Below, piece after piece: positions 1-8,260 of a DNA stretch of 12,389 nt (within the stretch, counting starts at the first letter, position 1; each line of letters begins with the position of its first letter). The translations under genes were made by a program, and so were the position numbers. The notes under the pieces are model-generated. The model did no database searches and had not been told where the DNA came from. It saw only the letters and a list, made by a program, of their open reading frames with translations. The stretch is taken from assembly GCA_916048145.1 (NCBI GenBank), contig CAJZGT010000027.1, positions 1-12,389 on the forward strand, in the 5' to 3' direction. The stretch comes from an uncultured Streptococcus sp. (GTDB taxonomy: Bacteria > Bacillota > Bacilli > Lactobacillales > Streptococcaceae).

Positions 1-3000
1 AGTGCGTTGATACGTTCTGCAGTAGAGTAGTTCATTTCAGAACCAGAATCACCTTGAAGGATATCCACTTCACCAAGAATTGTTCCCTTAGTATCTTTGT
101 AAGTTACAGTTGCAACTTGTGTATCAGACTTCACTTCATAAACAGTTGGTGTATACTTAGCTTTTACCTCTGTTCCGTTAGTGTCTTTACGTACAATAGT
201 TACTCCTGTTGCAGTTCCAACGAAATCTTTATTTGGTGTGAAGGTTACCTTACCTGTTGGATCAACAGTATATGTTCCTTCGTTTGGAACTGTTTTACTT
301 GTTGTACCATCTTCAAATTTAGCAGGAACAGTATTGTCCATTGGTACATCTTTATGACCAGGTACAAATGTTGGTGTACCAGATTGAGGAGTGTTCTTAG
401 GACCTGTAGAAGTTGTATCCACACCTGTTGGTGTAACTGGGGTTACAGTTGGAGTGTAGCTTGACTCAACAGTTGTACCATTTGTAGGATCTGTTACAAC
501 TACTTTAGCTGGGTCTGGTGTTCCAACGAAGTCTTTATTTGGTGTGAAGGTTACTGTACCAGTTGGATCGATTGTATATGTACCAACTGTCTTACCATCC
601 TTAGTAGCTGGAATAGTTGTTTCCTCAGTTCCAACGAACTTAGCTGGATTATCTGTTGTTGGTTTCAACTCAGTTCCATCAGCATGTTTATATGTTGGAG
701 TACCTGTCTGTGGCTTACCTTGGATATCAGTTGATGTAGCAGGTGTTGTAGTTGGCGCTACTGGTTTATAGATAACGTATACTGTACTATCAGTTGACTC
801 GTTTGTTACCTCAAGACTTGGAACAGTTTCCTTATCGTAAGTATAATTAGCTACTTCTGGAGAAACTACTTCCTCAAGCGTTTGTGCTGCTGACCAGTCA
901 GTGTATTCCACATCTCCTGTTACCAAGTTAATGCTTGCGCTACGTGTGAAGGTTACTGTTTGAACTTCATCAGCTGTTACTTCTTTACCATTCTCATCGT
1001 TGTAGCGATACTTGATTGTACGAGTAACTGTCTTAGTTAACTCAAGATTTTCTGCAGTATTTGGCCATACTGGTGAATTTGGATCTTCTGGATTAACTGG
1101 TTGACCTGGAACAGGTTTCTCATCATTTGGAGTTACTGGTTCCACACGTTGTTTAACTGTTACCTTGAAGTTATTCTTAGTATCATCTGCATCATAAACA
1201 CGTCCATCTTCAGTTGTGAATCCATCGTTTACCAATTCATATCCAGCTTTTTGAAGAGCAATAATACGGTCTTCAGTAGAGTAATTGATCACTTCATCGA
1301 ACTTACCAGAAGCCTTATCAATATCTCCAAGAACTTTTTCAGTTCCAGTTGTGACATCTACATATGTAACTGTAGCGTTTTGAGTTGCTTTTTCATATAC
1401 ATAAGTAATAGTTGTCAAACCGTTTGTAACTGTACCATTTGCATTAGCTGGAGTTTCTGTTAATACATAACCTGGAATTGTCTTAGCTGATGATGTGTAA
1501 GAAGTTCCTGTTTCTTCGTTTTCAACAACAACAGTTGTATCTGCGATTGCCTCACCTTCTTTATTCACATACTTAGCAATAACTGTACCATCTTCAGAAA
1601 GCACACGCGGAGTATAAGTAGCTTTCGCTACAGTTCCATTTGTGTCCTTACGAACCACTACGACACCTTCTGGAGTGCCAACGTAGTTTGGTACTGGTGT
1701 GAAGGTTACCTTACCTGTTGCATCAACAGTATATGTTCCTTCGTTTGGAACTGTTTTACTTGTTGTACCATCTTCAAATTTAGCAGGAACAGTATTGTCC
1801 ATTGGTACATCTTTATGACCAGGTACAAATGTTGGTGTACCAGATTGAGGAGTGTTCTTAGGACCTGTAGAAGTTGTATCCACACCTGTTGGTGTAACTG
1901 GGGTTACAGTTGGAGTGTAGCTTGACTCAACAGTTGTACCATTTGTAGGATCTGTTACAACTACTTTAGCTGGGTCTGGTGTTCCAACGAAGTCTTTATT
2001 TGGTGTGAAGGTTACTGTACCAGTTGGATCGATTGTATATGTACCAACTGTCTTACCATCCTTAGTAGCTGGAATAGTTGTTTCCTCAGTTCCAACGAAC
2101 TTAGCTGGATTATCTGTTGTTGGTTTCAACTCAGTTCCATCAGCATGTTTATATGTTGGAGTACCTGTTTGTGGCTTACCTTGGATATCAGTTGATGTAG
2201 CAGGTGTTGCAGTTGGCGCTACTGGTTTATAGATAACGTACACTGTACTATCAGTTGACCCGTTTGTTACCTCAAGACTTGGAACAGTTCCCTTATCGTA
2301 AGTATAATTAGCTACTTCTGGAGAAACTACTTCTTCAAGCGTTTGTGCTGCTGACCAGTCAGTGTATTCAACATTTCCTGTTACCAAGTTAACGCTTGCG
2401 CTACGTGTGAAGGTTACTGTTTGAACTTCATCAGCTGTTACTTCTTTACCATTTTCATCGTTGTAGCGGTACTTGATTGTACGAGTAACTGTCTTAGTTA
2501 ACTCAAGATTTTCTGCAGTACTTGGCCATACTGGTGAATTTGGATTTTCTGGATCAACTGGTTGACCTGGAACAGGTTTCTCATCATTTGGAGTCACTGG
2601 TTCCACACGTTGTTTAACTGTTACCTTGAAGTTTTGAGTTACCGCCGTGTCGTTATCAAACAGTTTGTCAGCTGTTGTTGCTGCAACGAAACTGTCTTCT
2701 ACTAACGTATAGCCAGCTTTTTCAAGAGCTGCAATTGCTTTTTCACGATTAGTAAAGTCGATAGCACCGTTATAAACGCCTTCTACTGTCTCAACAGATG
2801 CTGCTGGTACTTTAGTTGAATCAATCGCAACTTCTGCACCAGTTGTCACATCATAGTAAGAAATAGTTGCTGTTTGAACATTCTTTCTATAAGTATATGT
2901 TACAGTAGTTGTATCATTTGTAACCTTACCTGAAACATTCTTAGTAGCTTCATCAACCGTACCATTTGTTGTTGCCACTTTAACAAGAGTGTAACCAGGA

Positions 3001-6000
3001 ATTTCTTTTGGTTCAGTTGTAAATGGAGTTGTTACTTTTTCGTTGTTTACTGGAGTTGTTGAAGGAGAGATAACGTTACCTTCTTCATCCTTGTACTCAA
3101 CAATGACTGTTCCATCTTCAGCAACAACAGTTGGAGTGTAAGTAGTTGTTACAGTAGTACCATTCGCATCTGCAATACGTACACTAACTGGTGTAGCTTT
3201 GCCTGTGAATTCTTCAGTTGGTTGGAATGTAATGACATTAGTTGTTTTATCAAGAGTGTAAGTTCCTTCACCATCAACCTTAACTGTGGTTACAGAATTT
3301 CCGTTCGCATCAAGAAGTGTCAAAGTATTCTTATTAAGAGCAACTGATTTTGGTTGACCATCTTCACCTAATACTTCAGATGTTTCTCCTTTAGCGAAGT
3401 TCAATGTTGTAGCATCTGTATCAGGGGTGTCAAAAACAATTTGTGACGTTTGCGCTTGACCTTGTTTACCAACTGTCGCTGATTCTTTAGCTGTTGGGGC
3501 TACAGGAACTACTGTTGGAGTATAGGTAGCTGTACCTGTGATGACTGTTGATTCATCTTTTTCATTAGTAATAGTAGCTGATGCTTGAACTGTTACTGGT
3601 GTTGGTGTTCCTTTATAAGTTGCAACTGGTTGGAATGTTACTACACCTGTTGTTGAATCAATTGTGTATGTACCAACATTTTCAACAGTCACTGAAGGTT
3701 CAGTCGTTGGATTTCCAGTAGCTGGATCTACAAGTTTGTAATTTGATACTGGAGCACTCTCATCTGATGATGAGAATAGTGGTGTTTCTGACTGCTGTTC
3801 ACCTTGGATATTCTTAGATGTTACATCTTCACCAGTAATCGTGATTGGTGTTACAGTTGGTTTATAAGTAGCTGTTGCTGTCTCACCATTCGAATCTGTT
3901 GCTTGAACAGTTACTCCTGTTCCTTCTCCAGTAAATGTTGGCACTGGTACGAAGGTTACAACACCTGTTGTTCGATCAATTGTGTATGTTCCTTCATTTG
4001 CAATTGTAACACTAGTAGTTGGTTGCATCGTTGATGGATCAATCAACTGACGTGTTGCAATCGTTACTGATGGATCTGATGTTTCAAATTCTGGTGTTCC
4101 AGTTTGTGTTTTACCTTGAACGTCTTCAGATGTTGCATTTTCAGCTGTCATAGTTACATCTGTGACAGTTGGAGTGTAAGTAGTTGTTACAGTAGTACCA
4201 TTTGCATCTGCAATACGTACATTAACTGGTTTTGTAACAGTTCCTGTGAATGTTGCGACTGGTTGGAATGTAATAACATTTGTCGCTTTATCCAGTGTAT
4301 AAGTTCCCTCATTTTCAACTGTTACAGACGGTACAGCATCACCGTTTTCATTAAGAAGAGTTACTGATGCTGTATTAAGATCAACAGATTTTGTTGTATT
4401 TGCATCAATAGCAACTGTTCCTTTAGCAAAGTTTACAGTTGTATCATCTGTATCTGCTGCGTCAAACTTAATAGCAGAAGTTTGGGCTTTCCCTTGAGGT
4501 CCAGTTGTTTGAGATGCTACTGCGGTTGGTGTTACTGGAACTACTTTTGGTGTGTAAGTAGCTGTCGCAGTTGCAGTAATATTAGCATTATTAGCATCTG
4601 TACCTAGAATTGCAGTTAGTTTAACAGTTACTGGAGTTGCTGTTCCTTTGAATGTTGGAAGTGGTTCGAAGGTTACAACACCTGTTTCTGGGTTAATTGT
4701 ATAAGTTCCCTCATTTGCAACTTTTAAAGTCTCAACTAGATTACCATCAGCGGCAACCAACTTAGCTAGTGATTTTGCACTTGGTGAGATAGTTGAACCG
4801 TCACCTACAGAAGTAAAGGTTGGTGTTCCTGTTTGAGTAGCTCCTTGGATATCAGATGATGTAGCATCGTGACCTTTAATCGTGTCTGTTACTGTGATGT
4901 GGTAAGTAGTTGTAGCTGTTGATGAGCCAGCCCCATGATCCACACCAGATTCAGTTCCACCTATTGTAGCATCTGTTGTGTAATTACCATTACTATCAAT
5001 AACGTTAACTGTTACTGTATAGACTCCCACTTCATTCAGTGTATAACCACTAGCAAGATTGTAGTTGTTTGCATCTTGTTTAGTGTCATAAACCTTCTGA
5101 ACTCCAGAAGGAGATGTTACTGTAATACGAGTAATGTAAGTTGTTTTACTGTACTTAGTATCTTCTGTATCAGAGATTCTCACTGCAGCTTTTGCTTCAT
5201 TACGGAGATCTACCGCAGTTCCTTTTGTAGACGTATAATTCTGTGAACTTGCTGTTGGTTTTGTATTAACTACAGTTGCAACATCTGAGCTTGTTGCAAT
5301 TGTTCCTCTAATGATACCACCAAATCCTGATTTAGTATGTACTTCCCAAGAATCGTCACCCAATTTAGTAGCAGTCACTTCTGTACCATCTGATGAAGTC
5401 CATGTATTGGAATGTTTATCATAAGTGATTGTTACTGACATTCCATCACCTGCTTGACTAGTATTCTTAGAAGCATATTCAGTGAGTGGACGTTCTGGTG
5501 TAGTAACACTAATTACCTTACCACTTATATCCAGCTTACGAATATACTCATAGATGTAGAATTTCATTGCTCCATCTTGTTGCGCTTCAGTATACACTTG
5601 GCGTTTTATCCACGTTGTAGTACCATCACCATTTGGTGTCTTTACTTCAGCATAATCAGCTGGAAGTTCCCAATGACCAGTTGCACTATTTAATTTTGCG
5701 GTGTGTTTTTTATTATCAGTTCCAGTTAATTCAACTTGTTCACGTAGGAAAGTTCCCTTAACATTTTCAGATGATGCTTCAACAGTAATGTTATCCACAC
5801 CTACTTTAGCCGTTGCTGCTGATGTAACCGGAATGTTGAAAATAGTATCAGAATCTACAGAACCTAGCTCCTGGTTTTCTGTAACAGCTCTATTAGTTGA
5901 GCCACTATCTACACGCCACTTACCGTTAACTACTTTAAGATTTGTTACAGTTCCATCTGGCATCGTTACTTTTGCACTTGTTGCACCTCTAGAGATTTTA

Positions 6001-8090
6001 ACAGGAACTGTTGTTGAGTAAGTTTCAACGTTTTGAACCTCAACTTTGGGTTTCACCACAACTGTGATAGAAGCATGTGCCTCTTGACCTGATTGGTTCC
6101 AAGTTGTACGTTTAGATAACTTATCATAGTCTTTGGCATATACTGAGACCGTATAGATACCTGCCTCCGTAACCTTACCTCCAATAATAGCATTACCATT
6201 ATTGGTTCTATCATTAGCTTGTTCAGCTATTGAACTATTGGAAAGACTATAGTTGGTACCTGGAATCAACACTTTAGAATCATCTAAAGTCGCTCCTGTA
6301 GTATTATAGCCTGACACACCAGTTACAGCTGGTGAATTCTGTTTACGAACTTTAATTACTTTACCTTCAGCTGTTGTATAATCATAGTCCCCACTAGAAC
6401 CCTTAGGAATCACACCTGATCCAGCATTATCATAAATTCGGACATTGATATTCGCATCATCACCTACAGTACGTTCATAACGAGCAGAATCAGATTCTAT
6501 TTTAGGAGGTGTGGTGTCTTGCCATCCTACCCAACCCATACGTAAATTCTGAAGTTGGAAAGTTACTGAACGGCCGTCAGTGTTAGTTGCAGTTATATTA
6601 AAACGTAAATCATATACCCCGTTTTCAATATCGGAAGAGACTACCCCTTGAATAATATCTGTTGCCTCATCATATGATAAACCAGGAACCATATTGGTTG
6701 GTTTTATAGAAGTAAGACTCCATCCAGCTTTCTTAGCAGCCTCTGTAACAGCAATACGGTCTTTCAAACCTTTGATATATACGCGATCAATTCCTTGTTC
6801 GTATCCATATTTGTAGATTTCAGTAGCTAGGTATTCATACCCACCGCCAGCCGAATAAATCGCAGTTGCTCTATCTGCAATCGTTGAACCATCTGCACGG
6901 AGTTTATTTCTCCATAACGGAGCCTCTTCTACTAACTTTTTAGAAGCCTCTGGTGTTAAAGGATAATCAACACGACCTTTATTATTATGACCTGTTCGAC
7001 CACCTCCTGCAGTAGTCTGAGCATTTCCAGCATTTTTATCAGCACCCTCACGTTGGTTAGAGTACACAACTACTTCTAATCCTACAGTATCAACCCCAGC
7101 TGGGGTTGGTTTAATTTCTTTGTGTGGAATTGTATAGGTATCTGTTCCTGTATGGACTGTTGCATTTATTTTTGAAGCATGAGTCGTATTTGTAGATTCT
7201 TCAGCATAAAAATCTTGTGCTGCTAACGCTACAGCAAGTTTCCCATCACGACCGATTCCTGCTTTTTTAAGATCATTGTATACCGCAAGGATAGACTCAT
7301 TCAAACGTGAGAGTTGAGCATCAATTTCTTTGATAGTCAAGTCTTTTACATCCAAGGTCTTTTTAGCTTCTGCAATAACCTCTTTGTTTTTTGCAACCGC
7401 TGCTTCGATTGCTTCTTTATTTTCACCCTCAACATGGTTTTTACGAACAGCTTCTTCCGCAAGGACATTAGTTACTTCCGCTTCTGACGTCACTTGGTCC
7501 AAAACTTTTTTAGCATCAGTGATAGGGGTAGCTGTTTTTGCTGTTTCAGCTTTTTTAGCTTCCTCTGCTTTTTTTGCCTCTTCAGCTTTTTGAGCAGTTG
7601 CATCTGACTCTGTCAAAACAGTAGTCAAATCAGCAATTTTAGCTACTTCTGCATCAACAACTGCTTGACTAGCATCTGCCTTCGCTAGAATTGCTTTAGC
7701 TGAAACCAATGCTTCTTTAGCAGCTGTTTGAGCTGCTGCGTCCGCTTTCTTAGCAGTAGACAATTTCGCTTCCAAAGCTGCTACTTTATTTGTCAAAGCT
7801 ACTTTATCTGCAACCTTATTAGCTTCTGATTTGCTTTCTACTGTTGCATTGGCAGATGCAGTCTCTGACTCAGATTTTCCTTTGTCAGATGACGGAACCT
7901 CATCTTGTGCTTTTGATGTCGTTGATGCTACTGCCACTTCAGTTCCCTGTACTTCAGTTGCTGATACAGCCCCATTTCCTAGGAACATAAGTCCAGCCGC
8001 AATAGCTACCGACGCCGCACCAAAACTATATTTACGAATTCCGTATCGTATATATTTCTCTACTCTATAATCTTGTTGCTTGCCTTTCAT
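1..8090 (-). CDS. Giant YSIRK/CshA-repeat/MucBP cell-wall adhesin, C-terminus outside window
   Basis: Predicted cell-wall surface protein. The frame stays open from ATG at 8088-8090 to the window edge (2,696 complete codons); the start is fixed by a strong ribosome site 12 nt upstream. Seen: residues 1-44 are a YSIRK-type signal peptide (YGIRKYSFGAASVAI, cleavage likely after VSA44); 45-85 Ser/Glu-rich; about 85-300 Ala/Lys-rich and probably helical; about 300-518 an unrecognised domain (GGGRTGHNN near 362); 518-1071 Ig-like and linker domains; 1073-1657 five CshA-type repeats ending in TYTPTV-like strands; 1659-1824 MucBP-like modules; 1856-1957 a Muc_B2-like module; 1957-2164 two more CshA repeats; then the MucBP/Muc_B2/CshA series again to about 2642, and the start of another module. 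I saw no cysteine in the translation. Known of the families: CshA repeats build fibrils that carry an N-terminal binding domain; MucBP modules occur in mucin-binding proteins. Inferred: sortase anchoring by an unseen LPXTG. Ligand unknown. Confidence 0.92.
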   Translation of the reverse strand, partial: MKGKQQDYRVEKYIRYGIRKYSFGAASVAIAAGLMFLGNGAVSATEVQGTEVAVASTTSKAQDEVPSSDKGKSESETASANATVESKSEANKVADKVALTNKVAALEAKLSTAKKADAAAQTAAKEALVSAKAILAKADASQAVVDAEVAKIADLTTVLTESDATAQKAEEAKKAEEAKKAETAKTATPITDAKKVLDQVTSEAEVTNVLAEEAVRKNHVEGENKEAIEAAVAKNKEVIAEAKKTLDVKDLTIKEIDAQLSRLNESILAVYNDLKKAGIGRDGKLAVALAAQDFYAEESTNTTHASKINATVHTGTDTYTIPHKEIKPTPAGVDTVGLEVVVYSNQREGADKNAGNAQTTAGGGRTGHNNKGRVDYPLTPEASKKLVEEAPLWRNKLRADGSTIADRATAIYSAGGGYEYLATEIYKYGYEQGIDRVYIKGLKDRIAVTEAAKKAGWSLTSIKPTNMVPGLSYDEATDIIQGVVSSDIENGVYDLRFNITATNTDGRSVTFQLQNLRMGWVGWQDTTPPKIESDSARYERTVGDDANINVRIYDNAGSGVIPKGSSGDYDYTTAEGKVIKVRKQNSPAVTGVSGYNTTGATLDDSKVLIPGTNYSLSNSSIAEQANDRTNNGNAIIGGKVTEAGIYTVSVYAKDYDKLSKRTTWNQSGQEAHASITVVVKPKVEVQNVETYSTTVPVKISRGATSAKVTMPDGTVTNLKVVNGKWRVDSGSTNRAVTENQELGSVDSDTIFNIPVTSAATAKVGVDNITVEASSENVKGTFLREQVELTGTDNKKHTAKLNSATGHWELPADYAEVKTPNGDGTTTWIKRQVYTEAQQDGAMKFYIYEYIRKLDISGKVISVTTPERPLTEYASKNTSQAGDGMSVTITYDKHSNTWTSSDGTEVTATKLGDDSWEVHTKSGFGGIIRGTIATSSDVATVVNTKPTASSQNYTSTKGTAVDLRNEAKAAVRISDTEDTKYSKTTYITRITVTSPSGVQKVYDTKQDANNYNLASGYTLNEVGVYTVTVNVIDSNGNYTTDATIGGTESGVDHGAGSSTATTTYHITVTDTIKGHDATSSDIQGATQTGTPTFTSVGDGSTISPSAKSLAKLVAADGNLVETLKVANEGTYTINPETGVVTFEPLPTFKGTATPVTVKLTAILGTDANNANITATATATYTPKVVPVTPTAVASQTTGPQGKAQTSAIKFDAADTDDTTVNFAKGTVAIDANTTKSVDLNTASVTLLNENGDAVPSVTVENEGTYTLDKATNVITFQPVATFTGTVTKPVNVRIADANGTTVTTTYTPTVTDVTMTAENATSEDVQGKTQTGTPEFETSDPSVTIATRQLIDPSTMQPTTSVTIANEGTYTIDRTTGVVTFVPVPTFTGEGTGVTVQATDSNGETATATYKPTVTPITITGEDVTSKNIQGEQQSETPLFSSSDESAPVSNYKLVDPATGNPTTEPSVTVENVGTYTIDSTTGVVTFQPVATYKGTPTPVTVQASATITNEKDESTVITGTATYTPTVVPVAPTAKESATVGKQGQAQTSQIVFDTPDTDATTLNFAKGETSEVLGEDGQPKSVALNKNTLTLLDANGNSVTTVKVDGEGTYTLDKTTNVITFQPTEEFTGKATPVSVRIADANGTTVTTTYTPTVVAEDGTVIVEYKDEEGNVISPSTTPVNNEKVTTPFTTEPKEIPGYTLVKVATTNGTVDEATKNVSGKVTNDTTTVTYTYRKNVQTATISYYDVTTGAEVAIDSTKVPAASVETVEGVYNGAIDFTNREKAIAALEKAGYTLVEDSFVAATTADKLFDNDTAVTQNFKVTVKQRVEPVTPNDEKPVPGQPVDPENPNSPVWPSTAENLELTKTVTRTIKYRYNDENGKEVTADEVQTVTFTRSASVNLVTGNVEYTDWSAAQTLEEVVSPEVANYTYDKGTVPSLEVTNGSTDSTVYVIYKPVAPTATPATSTDIQGKPQTGTPTYKHADGTELKPTTDNPAKFVGTEETTIPATKDGKTVGTYTIDPTGTVTFTPNKDFVGTPDPAKVVVTDPTNGTTVESSYTPTVTPVTPTGVDTTSTGPKNTPQSGTPTFVPGHKDVPMDNTVPAKFEDGTTSKTVPNEGTYTVDATGKVTFTPVPNYVGTPEGVVVVRKDTNGTVAKATYTPRVLSEDGTVIAKYVNKEGEAIADTTVVVENEETGTSYTSSAKTIPGYVLTETPANANGTVTNGLTTITYVYEKATQNATVTYVDVTTGTEKVLGDIDKASGKFDEVINYSTEDRIIALQKAGYELVNDGFTTEDGRVYDADDTKNNFKVTVKQRVEPVTPNDEKPVPGQPVNPEDPNSPVWPNTAENLELTKTVTRTIKYRYNDENGKEVTADEVQTVTFTRSASINLVTGDVEYTDWSAAQTLEEVVSPEVANYTYDKETVPSLEVTNESTDSTVYVIYKPVAPTTTPATSTDIQGKPQTGTPTYKHADGTELKPTTDNPAKFVGTEETTIPATKDGKTVGTYTIDPTGTVTFTPNKDFVGTPDPAKVVVTDPTNGTTVESSYTPTVTPVTPTGVDTTSTGPKNTPQSGTPTFVPGHKDVPMDNTVPAKFEDGTTSKTVPNEGTYTVDPTGKVTFTPNKDFVGTATGVTIVRKDTNGTEVKAKYTPTVYEVKSDTQVATVTYKDTKGTILGEVDILQGDSGSEMNYSTAERINA
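234..1172 (-). repeat. Duplicated supermodule, copy A (Muc_B2-like + two CshA repeats)
   Basis: This segment of about 939 bp is matched by 1695-2633 at a constant offset of 1,461 bp (487 codons, so in frame). By eye I count about 16 differences, nearly all between 708 and 1140; positions 261-707 are identical. It encodes the Pro-rich linker, the Muc_B2-like module and almost two CshA-type repeats. Identity stops abruptly near 1172 and near 234, and the neighbouring MucBP-like modules are much less alike. The pattern points to a recent in-frame duplication or ongoing gene conversion. Confidence 0.93.
1695..2633 (-). repeat. Duplicated supermodule, copy B (Muc_B2-like + two CshA repeats)
   Basis: Partner of 234-1172. 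In protein order this copy comes first. It follows a MucBP pair at about 2640-3117 that is not a close copy of the pair between the two supermodules (about 1173-1690). The protein is therefore a mosaic of near-identical and older modules, not a simple tandem array. Differences from copy A include a Gly/Glu and a Gly/Ser exchange in the Muc_B2-like part and several silent changes. Confidence 0.93.
3120..4873 (-). repeat. Five divergent CshA-type fibril repeats with a two-type higher-order pattern
   Basis: Approximate units in protein order: 4873-4530, 4525-4147, 4143-3835, 3830-3490 and 3488-3120. Each begins with a T-x-x-x-QG-x-x-Q motif (for example SSDIQGATQTGTP), continues with EGTYT-x-(N/D)-x-x-T-x-V-(V/I)-TF-x-P and ends with TYTPTV or similar. 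Units 2 and 5 are longer, share a DTDxTTxNFAKG insertion and carry a nearly identical stretch (3131-3190 against 4169-4228, offset 1,038 bp). Units 1 and 4 also resemble each other. This implies that a block of about 346 codons was duplicated earlier and has since diverged. Confidence 0.8.
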
Positions 8091-8102
8091 TTAGACCTAC
8101 AA

Positions 8103-8110
8103 CCTCCTTT
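8103..8110 (-). promoter_or_regulatory. Strong ribosome binding site of the adhesin gene
   Basis: On the minus strand this reads AAAGGAGG, close to a full match to the 16S rRNA 3' end, with 12 nt before the ATG at 8090. The spacer is slightly long but the match is excellent. It decides the start, because the YSIRK signal peptide begins directly at this codon. Confidence 0.85.
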
Positions 8111-8139
8111 TTTTATTTTGATGTTAGTTTACAAGTTCT

Positions 8140-8205
8140 TGATATCGAAAATTAACTGCTAACCTCAGCTGAAACAAAAGATGTTAGCGGTCATTTTCAA
8201 TATCA
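8140..8205 (-). promoter_or_regulatory. Long imperfect stem-loop in the adhesin leader
   Basis: Arms 8140-8163 and 8183-8205 are imperfect reverse complements around a 19-nt loop (8164-8182). In the minus-strand RNA the stem is UGAUAU/AUAUCA, a U-G pair, GAAAAU/AUUUUC, three pairs including one wobble, one mismatch and one bulge, then GCUAAC/GUUAGC: about 22 pairs. No U-run follows, so it does not look like an intrinsic terminator. If the promoter at 8232-8260 is used, the hairpin begins about 20 nt into the transcript. It could protect the mRNA, bind a regulator, or be an operator at the DNA level; the role is unknown. Confidence 0.65.
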
Positions 8206-8238
8206 TAAAATTGTCTACAACATACGACTTTATGATAT
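8200..8238. promoter_or_regulatory. 10-bp inverted repeat overlapping the adhesin -10 box
   Basis: The arms ATATCATAAA (8200-8209) and TTTATGATAT (8229-8238) are perfect inverted repeats separated by 19 bp. The outer arm covers the predicted -10 hexamer. The inner arm shares 8200-8205 with the leader hairpin. A dyad in this place is a reasonable candidate operator for a dimeric repressor, but I do not recognise a known regulator site. Confidence 0.5.
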
Positions 8239-8260
8239 CATATTTTCTAGTGCATAGCAA
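8232..8260 (-). promoter_or_regulatory. Predicted adhesin promoter
   Basis: On the minus strand: -35 TTGCTA (8255-8260), 17-nt spacer, -10 TATCAT (8232-8237) preceded by TGA, which fits an extended -10. The predicted start near 8225 would give a leader of about 135 nt. It was found by eye and no mapping supports it; other AT-rich candidates further upstream cannot be excluded. Confidence 0.5.

Noticed and set aside
54..464. Cys/Ser-rich open frame on the plus strand (similar ones at 1101-1463, 3804-4034, 4104-4367 and 4935-5246)
   Set aside because: Antisense to the adhesin. The Cys codons are the reverse complement of its abundant ACA threonine codons in a shifted frame; there is no ribosome site or promoter.
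544..771. Two almost identical 75-residue plus-strand frames (544-771 and 2005-2232)
   Set aside because: They repeat only because the underlying adhesin supermodule is duplicated; both are antisense to it.
1..4873. Regular repeats as a possible CRISPR array
   Set aside because: The repeats are in-frame coding modules of about 300 to 1,460 bp, far longer and less regular than CRISPR repeats, with no spacers.
7330..8070. Ala/Ser-rich plus-strand frames opposite the adhesin N-terminus (7330-7593, 7831-8070; also 5454-5693 and 5701-6021)
   Set aside because: Low-complexity shadows of the Ala/Lys-rich helical region and N-terminal domains, with no initiation signals.
1..8090. Possible frameshift or pseudogene in the adhesin
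   Set aside because: The frame set by the start codon is the same at the left edge, repeat motifs stay in phase throughout, and I met no in-frame stop in translation.
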